Part shown: one piece after another, positions 35,963-44,573 of the stretch
How the letters are laid out: every line of letters starts with the position of its first letter
How positions within the stretch are numbered: the stretch's first letter is position 1
Source of the DNA: Paraburkholderia madseniana
Lineage (GTDB): Bacteria; Pseudomonadota; Gammaproteobacteria; Burkholderiales; Burkholderiaceae
Reading direction: 5' to 3'
Length of the DNA stretch: 64,000 bases
Assembly (NCBI RefSeq): GCF_009690905.1
Contig: NZ_VOSW01000044.1
Span: 17,191 to 81,190 of the forward strand
The notes under the pieces: model-generated
What the model saw: the letters and a program-made list of their open reading frames with translations, nothing else
What the model was told of the DNA's origin: nothing
Database searches by the model: none
Made by a program: the position numbers and the translations under genes

Positions 35963-38546
35963 TCTGCTCGCCTCCGATCAACGCCAGCTTCGCCTTCAAG
36001 AGTCCGGGGTCCAGCACCATACGCAATTCGGTCAGCGAGCGGCGCTGCAAATCCGCTTCGGCCTGGATATCCGCGAGCAGGCGGTCGAAGTCCGCGGGAT
36101 GATCCGCCTTCAGTTGCGTATAGATACGCATGCCTTGTTGCGCGGCGGACTGTGCATCGGAAAGCAGACGCGCCTCGCTGCGAAAGCCGGGCGAAATGCC
36201 CGCTTCCAGCCGCTGCGTGCCGCCGATCGGACCGCTCGCCCGATATTGTTTCCACAGGCTCTGCGCGCGCAGCATCAGGTCCTGAGCGCGCGCCAGCGCT
36301 TTGTCGTGCAGCGCGGCGACGTCTTTCTGGATCGATTGCACGAACCACATGTCCGCCACCGGATCGAGACTGGCGTAGAACGACAGCAGGCGCTCGTCAT
36401 AGTCCTTGCCGCCGCGCGTCTTCTGCAAGTCGGCGAACTGGTCAAGCTGCGCTTTCTTGTGCGCCAGTTCCGCGGCGATCACGTCGGACCACGGCCCGGC
36501 AGGCATGGCCTGCAAATCCGCCAGCGCCTGTTGGGTGTCGCCGCGCTGCCAGGCAGCGGTCGCCGTGTCATGACGCTGGATGACGTCCGCGGACGGCAAA
36601 CGGCTCGCGGACAGTTGCTGAAACTGCGCCTGAAACGGCGGGGTGTTGAAACGCACCGTCTTCAGCAAGGCAAGCAATGGCGTCAGTTGCCGGCTGAGCG
36701 CCGCGTTCAGCACATCGGTGTAGTGGCGCAAATCTTCCCGCACACGATCGAGGCCGGCGAGGCGCGGATAGCGCTGCGCGTAATCGTCGAGAACGGCAGG
36801 CAGCGCGTCGGGTTTGTCGCGCGCCAGTTCGGTGCGAATGGTGCCGTTCAGGCGGTCGATGGCGGCGAGATAGACCGAGTCGTCGCTTTCCAGTTTGCGC
36901 AGATGGCTCAACGCCTGCGCGTACGGCTCCGCAAAAATGGGCACATACGAGGCAATACGGTCGAGTGCGCGCTGATGGCCCCTGGCGTCGTCGTCCCAGC
37001 GTTGCAGCAGGCCGCTGATGGTCGCCTCGTCGGCGTACATGCGGATTGGTGCGTCCACCCCGCCGCGTCCCGCCACGAAACGCTCCAGGTCGCCCACCCA
37101 CTGCAATTCGCCGACCAGAGAAGTGGCGTCCGCATTGTTCGCACTCAACGCTCTCATCTCCTTGAGCAGCGTGTCGGCCTGATCGAACTGCGCCTTTTGC
37201 AGCGTACCCAGCCAGCCGGGGAGTTTCGCCTTCAGTAGCGCTTCGCTCGCCAACGCACTGACTTTCGTGTCGGCGGGGTGCTGCGCCAGATAGCCGTTTG
37301 CCGCCGTCACCGCGCTGGTGTAATCGCCGCTCGCCAGCAGGTTTCTTAACTCGCGCTCTGACGAACCGCGCAAGTAGAGCGTCAGCGCAATGGCCACCAG
37401 AAGGGCGAAGGCCGCGCCACTCCACCATACGGCGCGACGCGACAGGGTGTGATCGCCACCCGCAAAGGCCTTGCTGAGTTCTCCCGCGAGCAGCCGCCAA
37501 CGCTGCGGCCGGCTCTGTGCTGCGTTCGTGCCATGTGCGCCGTTTGCGCTTTGCTTGCCATGAGTGCCGTTTGCGCCATGCGTGCCGTTAGTTCCGTTCG
37601 TGGTATTCGCACCGCCTGTCGGCGTGTCGCGTTTCGCGTGCGCGGATGCGGCCTGCGCCGCTTCGTTGACTTCGTCTTCGCGTTGTAGCCCTGGGTCCAC
37701 GCAAAAGATATCGAGGAACGAATGCGCGGCGCCAACGAACGTGGTCTTGTCCGTGTCGGCGGCCTCGTCAGTAGCGGGATTGAGGAATAGCTGGGTCACG
37801 GTCGGCTCGACTTCGGGGGGTTTCTGCAGCGTCACCCTGTAGACGAAGTGGTCGCCGCCAAATGCAAGGAGGTCCCCCTCCACAAGCGGCACCGCGGTTT
37901 CGTCGAGCCGCTTTCCGCCGACGAATGTGCCGTTGGTGCTGCCGAGATCTTCGAGGTAGAGCTCACCGCCCTTCAGAAAGATGTGGGCATGACGCCGCGA
38001 GATGTAGTTGACCTGATGTGGATAGCGATCCTTGTAGCGCGAGAAAACCTCGTCAGCCTTGCTGATGAGAAAGGGGAACGCCTGCACGTCGATCGGCTGA
38101 AGCTCGAGGTCGTCGCGCTGCGGCACCAGCAGCAGGCCGGGTGCGGGCGCCGCGCGCGCGACGACGATCCGCGTGCGCGGCTCGATACTCACGCGGTAGC
38201 AAAGCTCGCCGCCGAAACATAGTTCGTCGCCGGCACGCAGCCGCGCGGGGGCTTGCCGCACCGCGTTGCCGTTGAGCGTCGTGCCGTTCTTGCTGCCGAG
38301 ATCGGCGACATAGACGGCGCCGTGCTCCGTAAAAACCCGCGCATGGCGGCGCGACAGGCGGGTAAGGCGTTCGGCGGGATAGTCGGTGAATGGCGCTTCG
38401 CTGCGGCCGATCGCGAACAGGCTGTCGACGATCCGGATCGCGTCGAGTGCGGGACGCTGCGCGGACGCAACCGGCGACAGCACCACGTCGAACGCGGAGT
38501 CCTGTGTTGCACGCATCTCAGCAATCTGGGCTTCGCCGGTAGTCAT
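35940..38546 (-). CDS. Double-FHA-domain transmembrane protein
   Basis: 868 residues. FHA1 (~36-118: GRS, SRRHARV, LGSKNGT) and FHA2 (~155-240: SRRHAHIF, LGSTNGT) both keep the phosphothreonine-binding Arg-Ser/His-Asn pattern. A low-complexity Asn/Gly/Thr/His linker (312-342) leads to one membrane helix (372-393). A ~470-residue helical domain without a recognised family follows, presumably periplasmic. It is the first gene of the exporter operon. By analogy with Fha in type VI secretion, it may read Thr phosphorylation by the neighbouring kinase and gate the exporter. This is inference; the domains are directly visible. Confidence 0.9.
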   Translation of the reverse strand: MTTGEAQIAEMRATQDSAFDVVLSPVASAQRPALDAIRIVDSLFAIGRSEAPFTDYPAERLTRLSRRHARVFTEHGAVYVADLGSKNGTTLNGNAVRQAPARLRAGDELCFGGELCYRVSIEPRTRIVVARAAPAPGLLLVPQRDDLELQPIDVQAFPFLISKADEVFSRYKDRYPHQVNYISRRHAHIFLKGGELYLEDLGSTNGTFVGGKRLDETAVPLVEGDLLAFGGDHFVYRVTLQKPPEVEPTVTQLFLNPATDEAADTDKTTFVGAAHSFLDIFCVDPGLQREDEVNEAAQAASAHAKRDTPTGGANTTNGTNGTHGANGTHGKQSANGAHGTNAAQSRPQRWRLLAGELSKAFAGGDHTLSRRAVWWSGAAFALLVAIALTLYLRGSSERELRNLLASGDYTSAVTAANGYLAQHPADTKVSALASEALLKAKLPGWLGTLQKAQFDQADTLLKEMRALSANNADATSLVGELQWVGDLERFVAGRGGVDAPIRMYADEATISGLLQRWDDDARGHQRALDRIASYVPIFAEPYAQALSHLRKLESDDSVYLAAIDRLNGTIRTELARDKPDALPAVLDDYAQRYPRLAGLDRVREDLRHYTDVLNAALSRQLTPLLALLKTVRFNTPPFQAQFQQLSASRLPSADVIQRHDTATAAWQRGDTQQALADLQAMPAGPWSDVIAAELAHKKAQLDQFADLQKTRGGKDYDERLLSFYASLDPVADMWFVQSIQKDVAALHDKALARAQDLMLRAQSLWKQYRASGPIGGTQRLEAGISPGFRSEARLLSDAQSAAQQGMRIYTQLKADHPADFDRLLADIQAEADLQRRSLTELRMVLDPGLLKAKLALIGGEQSEARQSP
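37500..37615 (-). repeat. NGTHG-type low-complexity linker in the FHA protein
   Basis: Encodes about five imperfect copies of NGT/NGA-HG between the FHA domains and the membrane helix. The corresponding DNA is a degenerate tandem repeat of ~12-15 bases that could vary in length. Confidence 0.75.
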
Positions 38547-38635
38547 TTTATCTGGATCACTAATCGTTTACCCGCTGCGACGAGCGCGCAACGGGAACGG
38601 CAAGAAGAACTACGGCGAATTGCGGATATTTTAGC

Positions 38636-38656
38636 GAGCCCGGCAGAACCGGGCTC
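38636..38656 (-). other. 5'-end hairpin of the exporter-operon transcript
   Basis: An 8-bp perfect stem (GAGCCCGG / CCGGGCTC) with a 5-base loop. It begins at the expected transcript start just after the -10 box, and could stabilise the mRNA or act in regulation. There is no T-run on the minus strand. Confidence 0.55.
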
Positions 38657-38663
38657 CTTACAA

Positions 38664-38691
38664 ATTTTAAGTCACGCATGGCAAGTGTCAA
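38664..38691 (-). promoter_or_regulatory. Sigma-70 promoter of the FHA-exporter operon
   Basis: The minus strand reads TTGACA, 16 bases, TAAAAT. The -35 is perfect and the -10 is one base off. The transcript start would be ~38657, leaving a ~110-base leader before the FHA ATG at 38546. No sigma-54 motif is seen here, so the machinery looks constitutive while the peptides are sigma-54 controlled. Confidence 0.7.
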
Positions 38692-38758
38692 TTTTCTGAT
38701 CGTCGGTTGAAAGGGCCATTCATGCGTCATATGCAGCCGAATCGTGCCTCGGATTAGC

Positions 38759-40243
38759 TCAGTGTTCCTTTACTTCCGCCTGCACATCCACGCTCGGCCA
38801 ACCGCCGCCCAGCGCCTTATAAAGCAACACCGTGTCGGACAGAATCAACTGATGGTTAGAAAGCAGTTCCTGCTGCGCTTCCAGCAAGGTCCGCTCGGTT
38901 TCGAAAACTTCCAGTTGCGACACCACGCCGAGACGCAATTGCGACTGGATCTGCTCGGCGACGATTTGTAAACGCGACACCTCCTGCTGCAATTCCACCC
39001 GCTGCGCCTTGTGCGAATTCAGATTGACCAGCGCATTCTCCACTTCCTCGAACGCACCCATGACGGCCACGCGGTACTGTTGTTCCGCGACCGTCGATTG
39101 CGCTTGCGTGACCTTCACATGAGCCCGCACGCCGGGATCGAGCAGGGGGATGTTGATGCTGGGCATGAATCCGTAGGTGAACGACTTCAGCAAATCGGTC
39201 AACGCGAAACTCGCGGTGCCACCGTGGCCGGTGAGGTTGATGGTGGGCAATTGCGCGAGCTTGGCCTGGCCGACCAGGTCGTAAGCTTCCAGCACTCTGA
39301 ACTCGGCGGCCACCACGTCAGGCCGGCGCGCAAGCAGTTGCGCGGGCAGGCCGTCCGGCACCACGGGCAGTTGCACGCGTTGCTGCAAATGTCCCTTGGG
39401 CAACTGGAACTCACCCGCCGGCACACCAAGCAGCGTGCACAACGCGTTGTTCGCGACATCGCGCGAGCGGCGCAGTTCGAGCAACTGATTCGTTAGACGG
39501 TTGATCTCGGCTTGCTGGCGCAATACCTGGGTTTGCGGCACGAGGCCGTTGCGGCGTTGGCCGTCGTAGATGGTGAGAATTTGCCGGTTCGTGACCAGCG
39601 TTTGTTGCTGCTGCTCGATCTGGTCGTCGAATTGCAGAATCTGGAAGTAGGTACTCGAGACGTTCGCCACCAGTTCCAGATAGCCGGCGCGCCAATCCGC
39701 TTCGCTGGCGTGGAACTCGGCCTTTTGCGCCTGCACGCCCTTCTCCACTTTTCCCCAGATATCGATGTCCCAGCTCACCTGCGTCGCGACGTTGTACTGT
39801 TTGGAAAACGTCTGACGCGTAGTCTTTTCGAAATCGGCGCCGCCGCCGAGATCCATGGTCGGCAACGCGCCTGCCTTGGCCTCGCCGATCTGCGTGCCGG
39901 CCACGTCAATACGTGCGGCCAGCACCTTGATATCGAAGTTGCTCGCGATCGCTTTCGCGATCAGCGTGTCCAGATACGGATCGTGGAAGCCTTTCCACCA
40001 GTCCGGCTCGATGGTCGCGGCCGCCGATACCGGCGAGCCTTTCTGATCCGACCAGGACGCCTTGGCAGGCGTATCCGGCCGCTTGTAGTCGGGCATGCCG
40101 ACATCGATACACGCACTCAGCGACAGTGCGCAAACCGTTGCAGCGCAGAGTCCGCGCAGCGCCGCTGCCATGCGGCTCGCACTCGCCGGCCGGCGGCCAG
40201 GACAGCACCGCGCTGTGGCGTTGAAAAAGCGCTGACGAACCAT
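38759..40243 (-). CDS. TolC/NodT-type outer-membrane efflux lipoprotein
   Basis: About 494 residues: a lipoprotein signal (VCALSLSAC) and two OEP domains typical of RND/type I outer-membrane factors (SWDIDIWGKVEKGVQAQKAEFHASEADW; PSINIPLLDPGVRAHVKVTQAQSTVAEQQYR). It forms the outer-membrane channel for the exporter. ATG codons at 40243 and 40171 are both possible; the latter gives a more compact signal peptide. It follows peptide gene 2 on the same strand with a hairpin between them, so channel and peptide may share the sigma-54 promoter. Confidence 0.88.
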   Translation of the reverse strand: MVRQRFFNATARCCPGRRPASASRMAAALRGLCAATVCALSLSACIDVGMPDYKRPDTPAKASWSDQKGSPVSAAATIEPDWWKGFHDPYLDTLIAKAIASNFDIKVLAARIDVAGTQIGEAKAGALPTMDLGGGADFEKTTRQTFSKQYNVATQVSWDIDIWGKVEKGVQAQKAEFHASEADWRAGYLELVANVSSTYFQILQFDDQIEQQQQTLVTNRQILTIYDGQRRNGLVPQTQVLRQQAEINRLTNQLLELRRSRDVANNALCTLLGVPAGEFQLPKGHLQQRVQLPVVPDGLPAQLLARRPDVVAAEFRVLEAYDLVGQAKLAQLPTINLTGHGGTASFALTDLLKSFTYGFMPSINIPLLDPGVRAHVKVTQAQSTVAEQQYRVAVMGAFEEVENALVNLNSHKAQRVELQQEVSRLQIVAEQIQSQLRLGVVSQLEVFETERTLLEAQQELLSNHQLILSDTVLLYKALGGGWPSVDVQAEVKEH

Positions 40244-40461
40244 TGAATCAAGCAACGCTGACACGATTTTCTCCGATGACACCGGCTACGTTGCACGAGG
40301 AGAACGCGCTATTTAAGTAAAGCATGTCCTGCCCGGCTTCACCATCGAAGCGGTGCAGGAAGGTCGGCGCGGGGATCGGGCGGTGACGCTGGGGTCGTGT
40401 GGAAAGAACGATTGGATGCGAAATCTTTTTGACGCGCGGGGGTTGCCTGAGCTTGCGCGTC

Positions 40462-40487
40462 CCGCGGAGGCCTGAGAGCCTCCGCGG
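40462..40487 (-). terminator. Strong hairpin after peptide gene 2
   Basis: A perfect 10-bp stem (CCGCGGAGGC / GCCTCCGCGG) with a 6-base loop, 14 bases after the peptide stop and without a T-run. It probably protects the peptide mRNA or attenuates read-through into the outer-membrane-factor gene rather than fully terminating. Confidence 0.6.
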
Positions 40488-40500
40488 CGGCTTACGCCGT

Positions 40501-40785
40501 TCAATACACGTTGATGTTGTTGCTCGAGGTCACATGCGGGTCGATCGTGGTGGTGACGCCGGCGACGAACGCTGCGTTGTTGCCGTTGGCGCTCTGAATG
40601 TTCATTTCGTTGCTGATCAACTGCGTGGCGCTGACATTCTTGCTGTTGTTCGGCGTATAAACGGGCGAGTAGTTGAAGAACGAAGACGACGGATAGCCGT
40701 AGCCGAAGCCGCCACGCACGGCGCTCATGGCCTTGCTGTCGAGTTGAGCGGTGATGGACAGGTCTTTGATCATCAGCGTGTTCAT
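40501..40785 (-). CDS. Double-glycine-leader peptide 2
   Basis: 94 residues; the 26-residue leader ends DSKAMSAVRGG, and the 68-residue mature part begins FGYGYPSSS. It is Asn/Ser/Thr-rich and cysteine-free (NNSKNVSATQLISNEMNI; TSSNNINVY). It is closely similar to peptide 3, with which it shares nearly the whole leader and the C-terminal half. AGGAGA lies 6 bases before the ATG. A near-perfect sigma-54 promoter lies 76 bases upstream. Confidence 0.85.
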   Translation of the reverse strand: MNTLMIKDLSITAQLDSKAMSAVRGGFGYGYPSSSFFNYSPVYTPNNSKNVSATQLISNEMNIQSANGNNAAFVAGVTTTIDPHVTSSNNINVY

Positions 40786-40810
40786 GGTAAATCTCCTGGA
40801 AGGGAAACAG

Positions 40811-40877
40811 CACAGTCTTGCGGTTGGGTTCGAGCATCTTGTCTGCTCGAGTGTCACTAATGCATGGGCTGTGCCAG
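40811..40877 (-). repeat. Promoter/leader repeat, copy A (inverted)
   Basis: 67 bases identical to 47106-47172 on the opposite strand, covering the sigma-54 promoter and most of the 5' leader. Similarity continues at lower identity through peptide genes 2 and 3. Confidence 0.95.
40861..40876 (-). promoter_or_regulatory. Sigma-54 promoter of peptide gene 2
   Basis: The minus strand reads TGGCACAGCCCATGCA, GG-N10-GC, identical to the promoter of peptide gene 3. A TCGAGCA/TGCTCGA hairpin follows near the expected transcript start. Confidence 0.8.
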
Positions 40878-41054
40878 CTTTGCTTTCCGATCCTAAGAAA
40901 TCATGCGAACGGCCGTAGATAAAGGGTTTCGGGGATGGTATGCCGCTAGTGGCAGTGCGACCGCGACGATGTGGCCGGTTGGAGCTGGTGGATCACAACC
41001 AACAACGCCTGCAACTGTGTTGGCTGTGACGTAACACCGAAGTGGAGCGCCGCC

Positions 41055-41498
41055 TCAGCGTGCAATCACGGTGATCTTCTTCGAATACACCGGCGGGTTG
41101 TGCGGTATATGCATGTCGTCGCCCATCAGCAGTTGCAACGTGTGCTTGCCGGGCGGCAGTTGAATCATCGTTTCCGTCTCACCCGCGCCGAAATGCAGAT
41201 GATTGCGGTCTGACGGAATTTCCTGGTCCATCGGCGGCAGGTCGGTGTCGATCAGCAGATGATGGTGCCCGGTGTTCGGATACTTGACGCCTTTCGGCGC
41301 CACGCCCATATAGCGCAGGCCGAACCACACCCGAATCGGTTTGTTGGCCTGCACCACCTGGCCATCGTTCGGATAGCCGATATAGGCGTGCGCGCCGGCC
41401 GGCGACGGCGTCGTACCGGCCGTGGCGAGATTCGGCGAGGCCAGTGACGCCAATGTCGCAAGTGCCACGAGCGCCGCGAGCGCGATGATCTTGTACAT
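41055..41498 (-). CDS. DUF4399 secreted protein, copy 1
   Basis: 147 residues: signal peptide (cleavage near ATAGTTPSP) and the DUF4399 core with His-rich motifs NTGHHHLLIDTDLP, DRNHLHFGAGETE and LPPGKHTLQLLMGD. Periplasmic or secreted. The clustered His and Asp residues could bind metal; function unknown. It is one of two tandem copies ~60% identical by eye, 47 bases apart, and lies in the peptide-system block. Confidence 0.87.
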   Translation of the reverse strand: MYKIIALAALVALATLASLASPNLATAGTTPSPAGAHAYIGYPNDGQVVQANKPIRVWFGLRYMGVAPKGVKYPNTGHHHLLIDTDLPPMDQEIPSDRNHLHFGAGETETMIQLPPGKHTLQLLMGDDMHIPHNPPVYSKKITVIAR

Positions 41499-41545
41499 GT
41501 TGGTCTCTCCGTCCTGACGGACCCGCTCTGAATGAACGGGACGCG

Positions 41546-42049
41546 CTAGTCTTTTAGCACGGTGATGGTGATCTTCTTCGAATACACGGGCGGTACGTGC
41601 GGCACGTGGTTCTGGTCGCCGAGAATGAGTTGCAGGGTGTGCTTGCCCGGCGGCAACTCAACACGCGCGTCGGTCTCACCCGCACCGAAATGCAGATGAT
41701 TGCGGTCCGACGGAATTTCCTGGTCGAGCGCAGGCAGGTCGGTGTCGATCAGCAGATGGTGATGCCCGGTGTTCGGAACCGCCACACCCTTCGGGCACAC
41801 GCCCATATTGCGCAGCCCCATGCGCACCCACAGCTTGCCACCGTGAATCACCGTGCCATCCGACGGCCAGATGATGTATTCCTCGGCGCCCGGTGGCGAA
41901 GGCGTTTGTTCGGCGCGCGCGGACTCAGACGTGAGCGCGATACCGAGCAGGAGTGAACAGGCGGCGCACAAAGCCGTGCCGAGCGTGACAAGGCTCGCCT
42001 TCGTTCCACGACGTTTGTCGAGCACGCCAAGTGTGAGGGTTCTTCGCAT
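41546..42049 (-). CDS. DUF4399 secreted protein, copy 2
   Basis: 167 residues with a longer N-terminus before a hydrophobic signal (LCAACSLLLGIALTSESARAE) and the same DUF4399 core (NTGHHHLLIDTDLP, DRNHLHFGAGETD, LPPGKHTLQLILGD). It is first in the pair. The shared core and diverged leaders point to an old tandem duplication. Confidence 0.85.
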   Translation of the reverse strand: MRRTLTLGVLDKRRGTKASLVTLGTALCAACSLLLGIALTSESARAEQTPSPPGAEEYIIWPSDGTVIHGGKLWVRMGLRNMGVCPKGVAVPNTGHHHLLIDTDLPALDQEIPSDRNHLHFGAGETDARVELPPGKHTLQLILGDQNHVPHVPPVYSKKITITVLKD

Positions 42050-42451
42050 TGCGCACTCTCCCGAAGAATAGTCGTCTCCGCCCCGGCTGCGCGAAGCGCA
42101 GGCTGGAGGCTCCGACTGGATGTCGCGGGCGCTCGCGTAGTTGCACGTGGATTCACGTGACGGGCCGACGTCGATGAGCTGCCGCTTTATTAAAACGGCC
42201 GTACAGCGCTACTTTGTGAATTAGCTTAGGACGTAACTTGCCAAAAAGATACGCCACACTCGTTAACCGTATAACGCATTAACGATGCGCGGACCATTGT
42301 CACGCGCAAACCGCGTGCTATCGTTGTTCATAGGTTGTCGATGGAGAGTCGATCACGGCATCGATGCTGCGATCGGTTCGCGCCAAAGGCTGACGCGGGC
42401 GGCGCGGTCGTCGAAACCCTATGTTCTGTCCGGAACAAACAGGATACGAAT
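42050..42451. other. Divergent gap between DUF4399 and caspase genes
   Basis: About 400 bases without a supported gene. A region of lower GC (42185-42290) probably holds both promoters. No -24/-12 motif with correct spacing was found: GGACGTAACTTGC at 42229 has N9 instead of N10. Confidence 0.35.
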
Positions 42452-44443
42452 ATGTGGCGAACATTCCTGCTGGTGTGCATGGTCGGGGCGATTCAGGCGC
42501 ACTCGGGCAGTGTTTATGCCGCGGCGCAGCGTGACGGCGCGGAGCACGGCGCTGCCGCCGCGCGCACGACGGCTACGTCCAGCGCGCCGCTCACCCTGCA
42601 ACAGGACAAGCCGCAACCGGCGCGTATCGCGCTGGTGATCGGCAACGGCGCATACGGCGATCATGCAGACCCCCTTCGTGGCAATGCGCCGCGCGACGCA
42701 GAAGCCATGCGCGACGCACTGCGTGCGCACGGCTTCGACGTCATCATGCGCACCGATGCGACGCCGCAGCAAATGCAGCAGGCGATTGGCGAATTCCGCC
42801 AACGTCTGCGTGAAGGCGGCATTGGGCTCTTCTATTTCGCGGGACACGGCATGCAAATCGGACGGCAGACGCTGCTCGTGCCCGCTGGTCTCGACGCACG
42901 CGCGCCGGCTCGACTGGTCAGCGAAGTCGTCGATCTGAATACCGTATTGCAGGCGATGCGTGCACCGCGTGCCGGCGCGCTCAATCTCGTGATTCTCGAT
43001 ACTTGCCTGAACAACCCGTTCTCCGCTGACGTGTCAGTCGATAAAGCCACGTTGCCCGCCAATACCCTCATCGCCTACGCAACGGCGCCGGGCGGCTTTG
43101 CAGCGGACGGCATGCGGCACGGTGTCTATACGGGCGCATTGCTGCGCGCGTTCAACGAGGCGTCTTCATCACAGGAACTTGCGGGCTTGTTTCAACGTGT
43201 CGCGGCGAGAGTTAGCGGGGTGACTGGCGGCGAGCAAACGCCGTGGATTGCCTCTTCGCTTGCCAAGGACATGAGCCTGAGCGCGCCGGTATCTCGCGGC
43301 GCTGGTGCAGCGCTCCTCGCCGCTGCCAGCGACGATGCAATTGCCGCGCTGCACAGTAGAGGCATTCTGCCTAAGGACAGCAGCGAGCAATACGAGATCA
43401 CCTTCTGGGACTCCATCAAGGACAGTAACTACCCAAGCGACTACGAGGCCTATTTGAAGGCCTATCCGAACGGCCGCTTCGCCGCGCTCGCTCACGCGCG
43501 CATCGACCGGCTGCGCGCTGCTGCAGCGGCGAGTGCGCCATCTGCTGCACCGCCGGTTGCACCATCGCCTCAAGCCGCACGGCCAGCCGCACCGGCCAGC
43601 GTCGCGCCACAAGACCACCCGCGCCCCGCCACGCCGACGCCACCCACGCCACCTGCAACGACCGCCCCACCCGCTGCACCTGCCGCGCAAGCAGTCGCAC
43701 AAAAGCCCACGACGCATCCGCCAAGCGCCGGCGAAAGCCGCGACTGCGCCAACTGCCCGATCATGATCGCCTTACCCGCGGGCTCGTTTTCGATGGGCAG
43801 CAGCACCGACGACCCCTCCGAAAAGCCCGTTCATCACGTGACCATCGGCGCGCCGTTCGCGATCGGCAAATACGAAGTGACCGTCGAGCAATGGAATGCG
43901 TGCGCCGCAGCAAACGCCTGTCAAAAGCTGACGCCCGAAAGCAACACGAACAAGGCTGCACCGGCACGCGACCTCAGTTGGGAGGACGCACAGCAGTACG
44001 TGAAGTGGTTGAGCAAAACGACCGGCAAACCGTACCGCTTGCCTACCGAGGCCGAATGGGAATACGCGGACCGTGGCGGCACCACGACGGCATACTGGTG
44101 GGGCGATCAGATGCGCAAGGGCAACGCCAATTGCAAGGACTGCGGCGATCCGTGGCACAAGGAAGGGCCCGAATCCGCCGGCTCGTTCGCGCCGAATCCG
44201 GTGGGCCTGTATGACATGAACGGCAGTGTTTGGGAGTGGGTCGCCGATTGCTGGCACAACTCCTATCAGGGCGCACCCGCCGACGGCCACGCATGGGACA
44301 GCCCCACCTGCGACATGCGAGTGATTCGCGGCGGTTCGTGGCGCGAAGGCGGGAGCTACATGCTGAGCGCGACACGCTTCAAATACAGCGCGAGCGTGCG
44401 CCAGTCGCAGGATGGCTTCAGGGTAGTTAAGGATCTTAAGTAA
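42452..44443 (+). CDS. Secreted caspase-FGE fusion protein
   Basis: 663 residues with a signal peptide (MWRTFLLVCMVGAIQ). Caspase/metacaspase p20 domain (~55-300): RIALVIGNGAYG, catalytic His in YFAGHGMQIG and Cys in LVILDTCLNNPF. A Pro/Ala-rich linker follows, then a formylglycine-generating-enzyme-type (SUMF1) domain (~430-663): AGSFSMGS, YRLPTEAEWEYA, GLYDMNGSVWEWVADCW, RVIRGGSWREG. FGE-like domains outside true FGEs are often binding modules. The start at 42452 has AGGAT upstream and gives the signal peptide. It is divergent from the DUF4399 pair and convergent with the kinase gene. Confidence 0.88.
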   Translation: MWRTFLLVCMVGAIQAHSGSVYAAAQRDGAEHGAAAARTTATSSAPLTLQQDKPQPARIALVIGNGAYGDHADPLRGNAPRDAEAMRDALRAHGFDVIMRTDATPQQMQQAIGEFRQRLREGGIGLFYFAGHGMQIGRQTLLVPAGLDARAPARLVSEVVDLNTVLQAMRAPRAGALNLVILDTCLNNPFSADVSVDKATLPANTLIAYATAPGGFAADGMRHGVYTGALLRAFNEASSSQELAGLFQRVAARVSGVTGGEQTPWIASSLAKDMSLSAPVSRGAGAALLAAASDDAIAALHSRGILPKDSSEQYEITFWDSIKDSNYPSDYEAYLKAYPNGRFAALAHARIDRLRAAAAASAPSAAPPVAPSPQAARPAAPASVAPQDHPRPATPTPPTPPATTAPPAAPAAQAVAQKPTTHPPSAGESRDCANCPIMIALPAGSFSMGSSTDDPSEKPVHHVTIGAPFAIGKYEVTVEQWNACAAANACQKLTPESNTNKAAPARDLSWEDAQQYVKWLSKTTGKPYRLPTEAEWEYADRGGTTTAYWWGDQMRKGNANCKDCGDPWHKEGPESAGSFAPNPVGLYDMNGSVWEWVADCWHNSYQGAPADGHAWDSPTCDMRVIRGGSWREGGSYMLSATRFKYSASVRQSQDGFRVVKDLK

Positions 44444-44573
44444 AGCGTGGGCTGCTGGGGCGGCGGGAGCTTCTGTCGAACAGCGCGCTTGTGGGGCTGC
44501 GCGTGATTCCAAGCCATGCGTGATTCCGGTCCTGCGAGCATCAGGGGCGTTGTGGGTGATCCCAATGCGTGGC

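Noticed and set aside
34868..36583. 571-codon plus-strand frame opposite HlyD and FHA genes
   Set aside because: Spans two well-supported genes on the other strand; Arg-rich low-information sequence with no start signal.
35949..37238. 429-codon plus-strand frame opposite the FHA gene
   Set aside because: Mirror frame of the FHA protein's helical region; no family features.
37530..37546. TGGCACGAACGCAGCA, GG-N10-GC on the minus strand inside the FHA gene
   Set aside because: Falls in repetitive NGTHG/GTNAAQ coding DNA and has a poor -12 box; likely chance.
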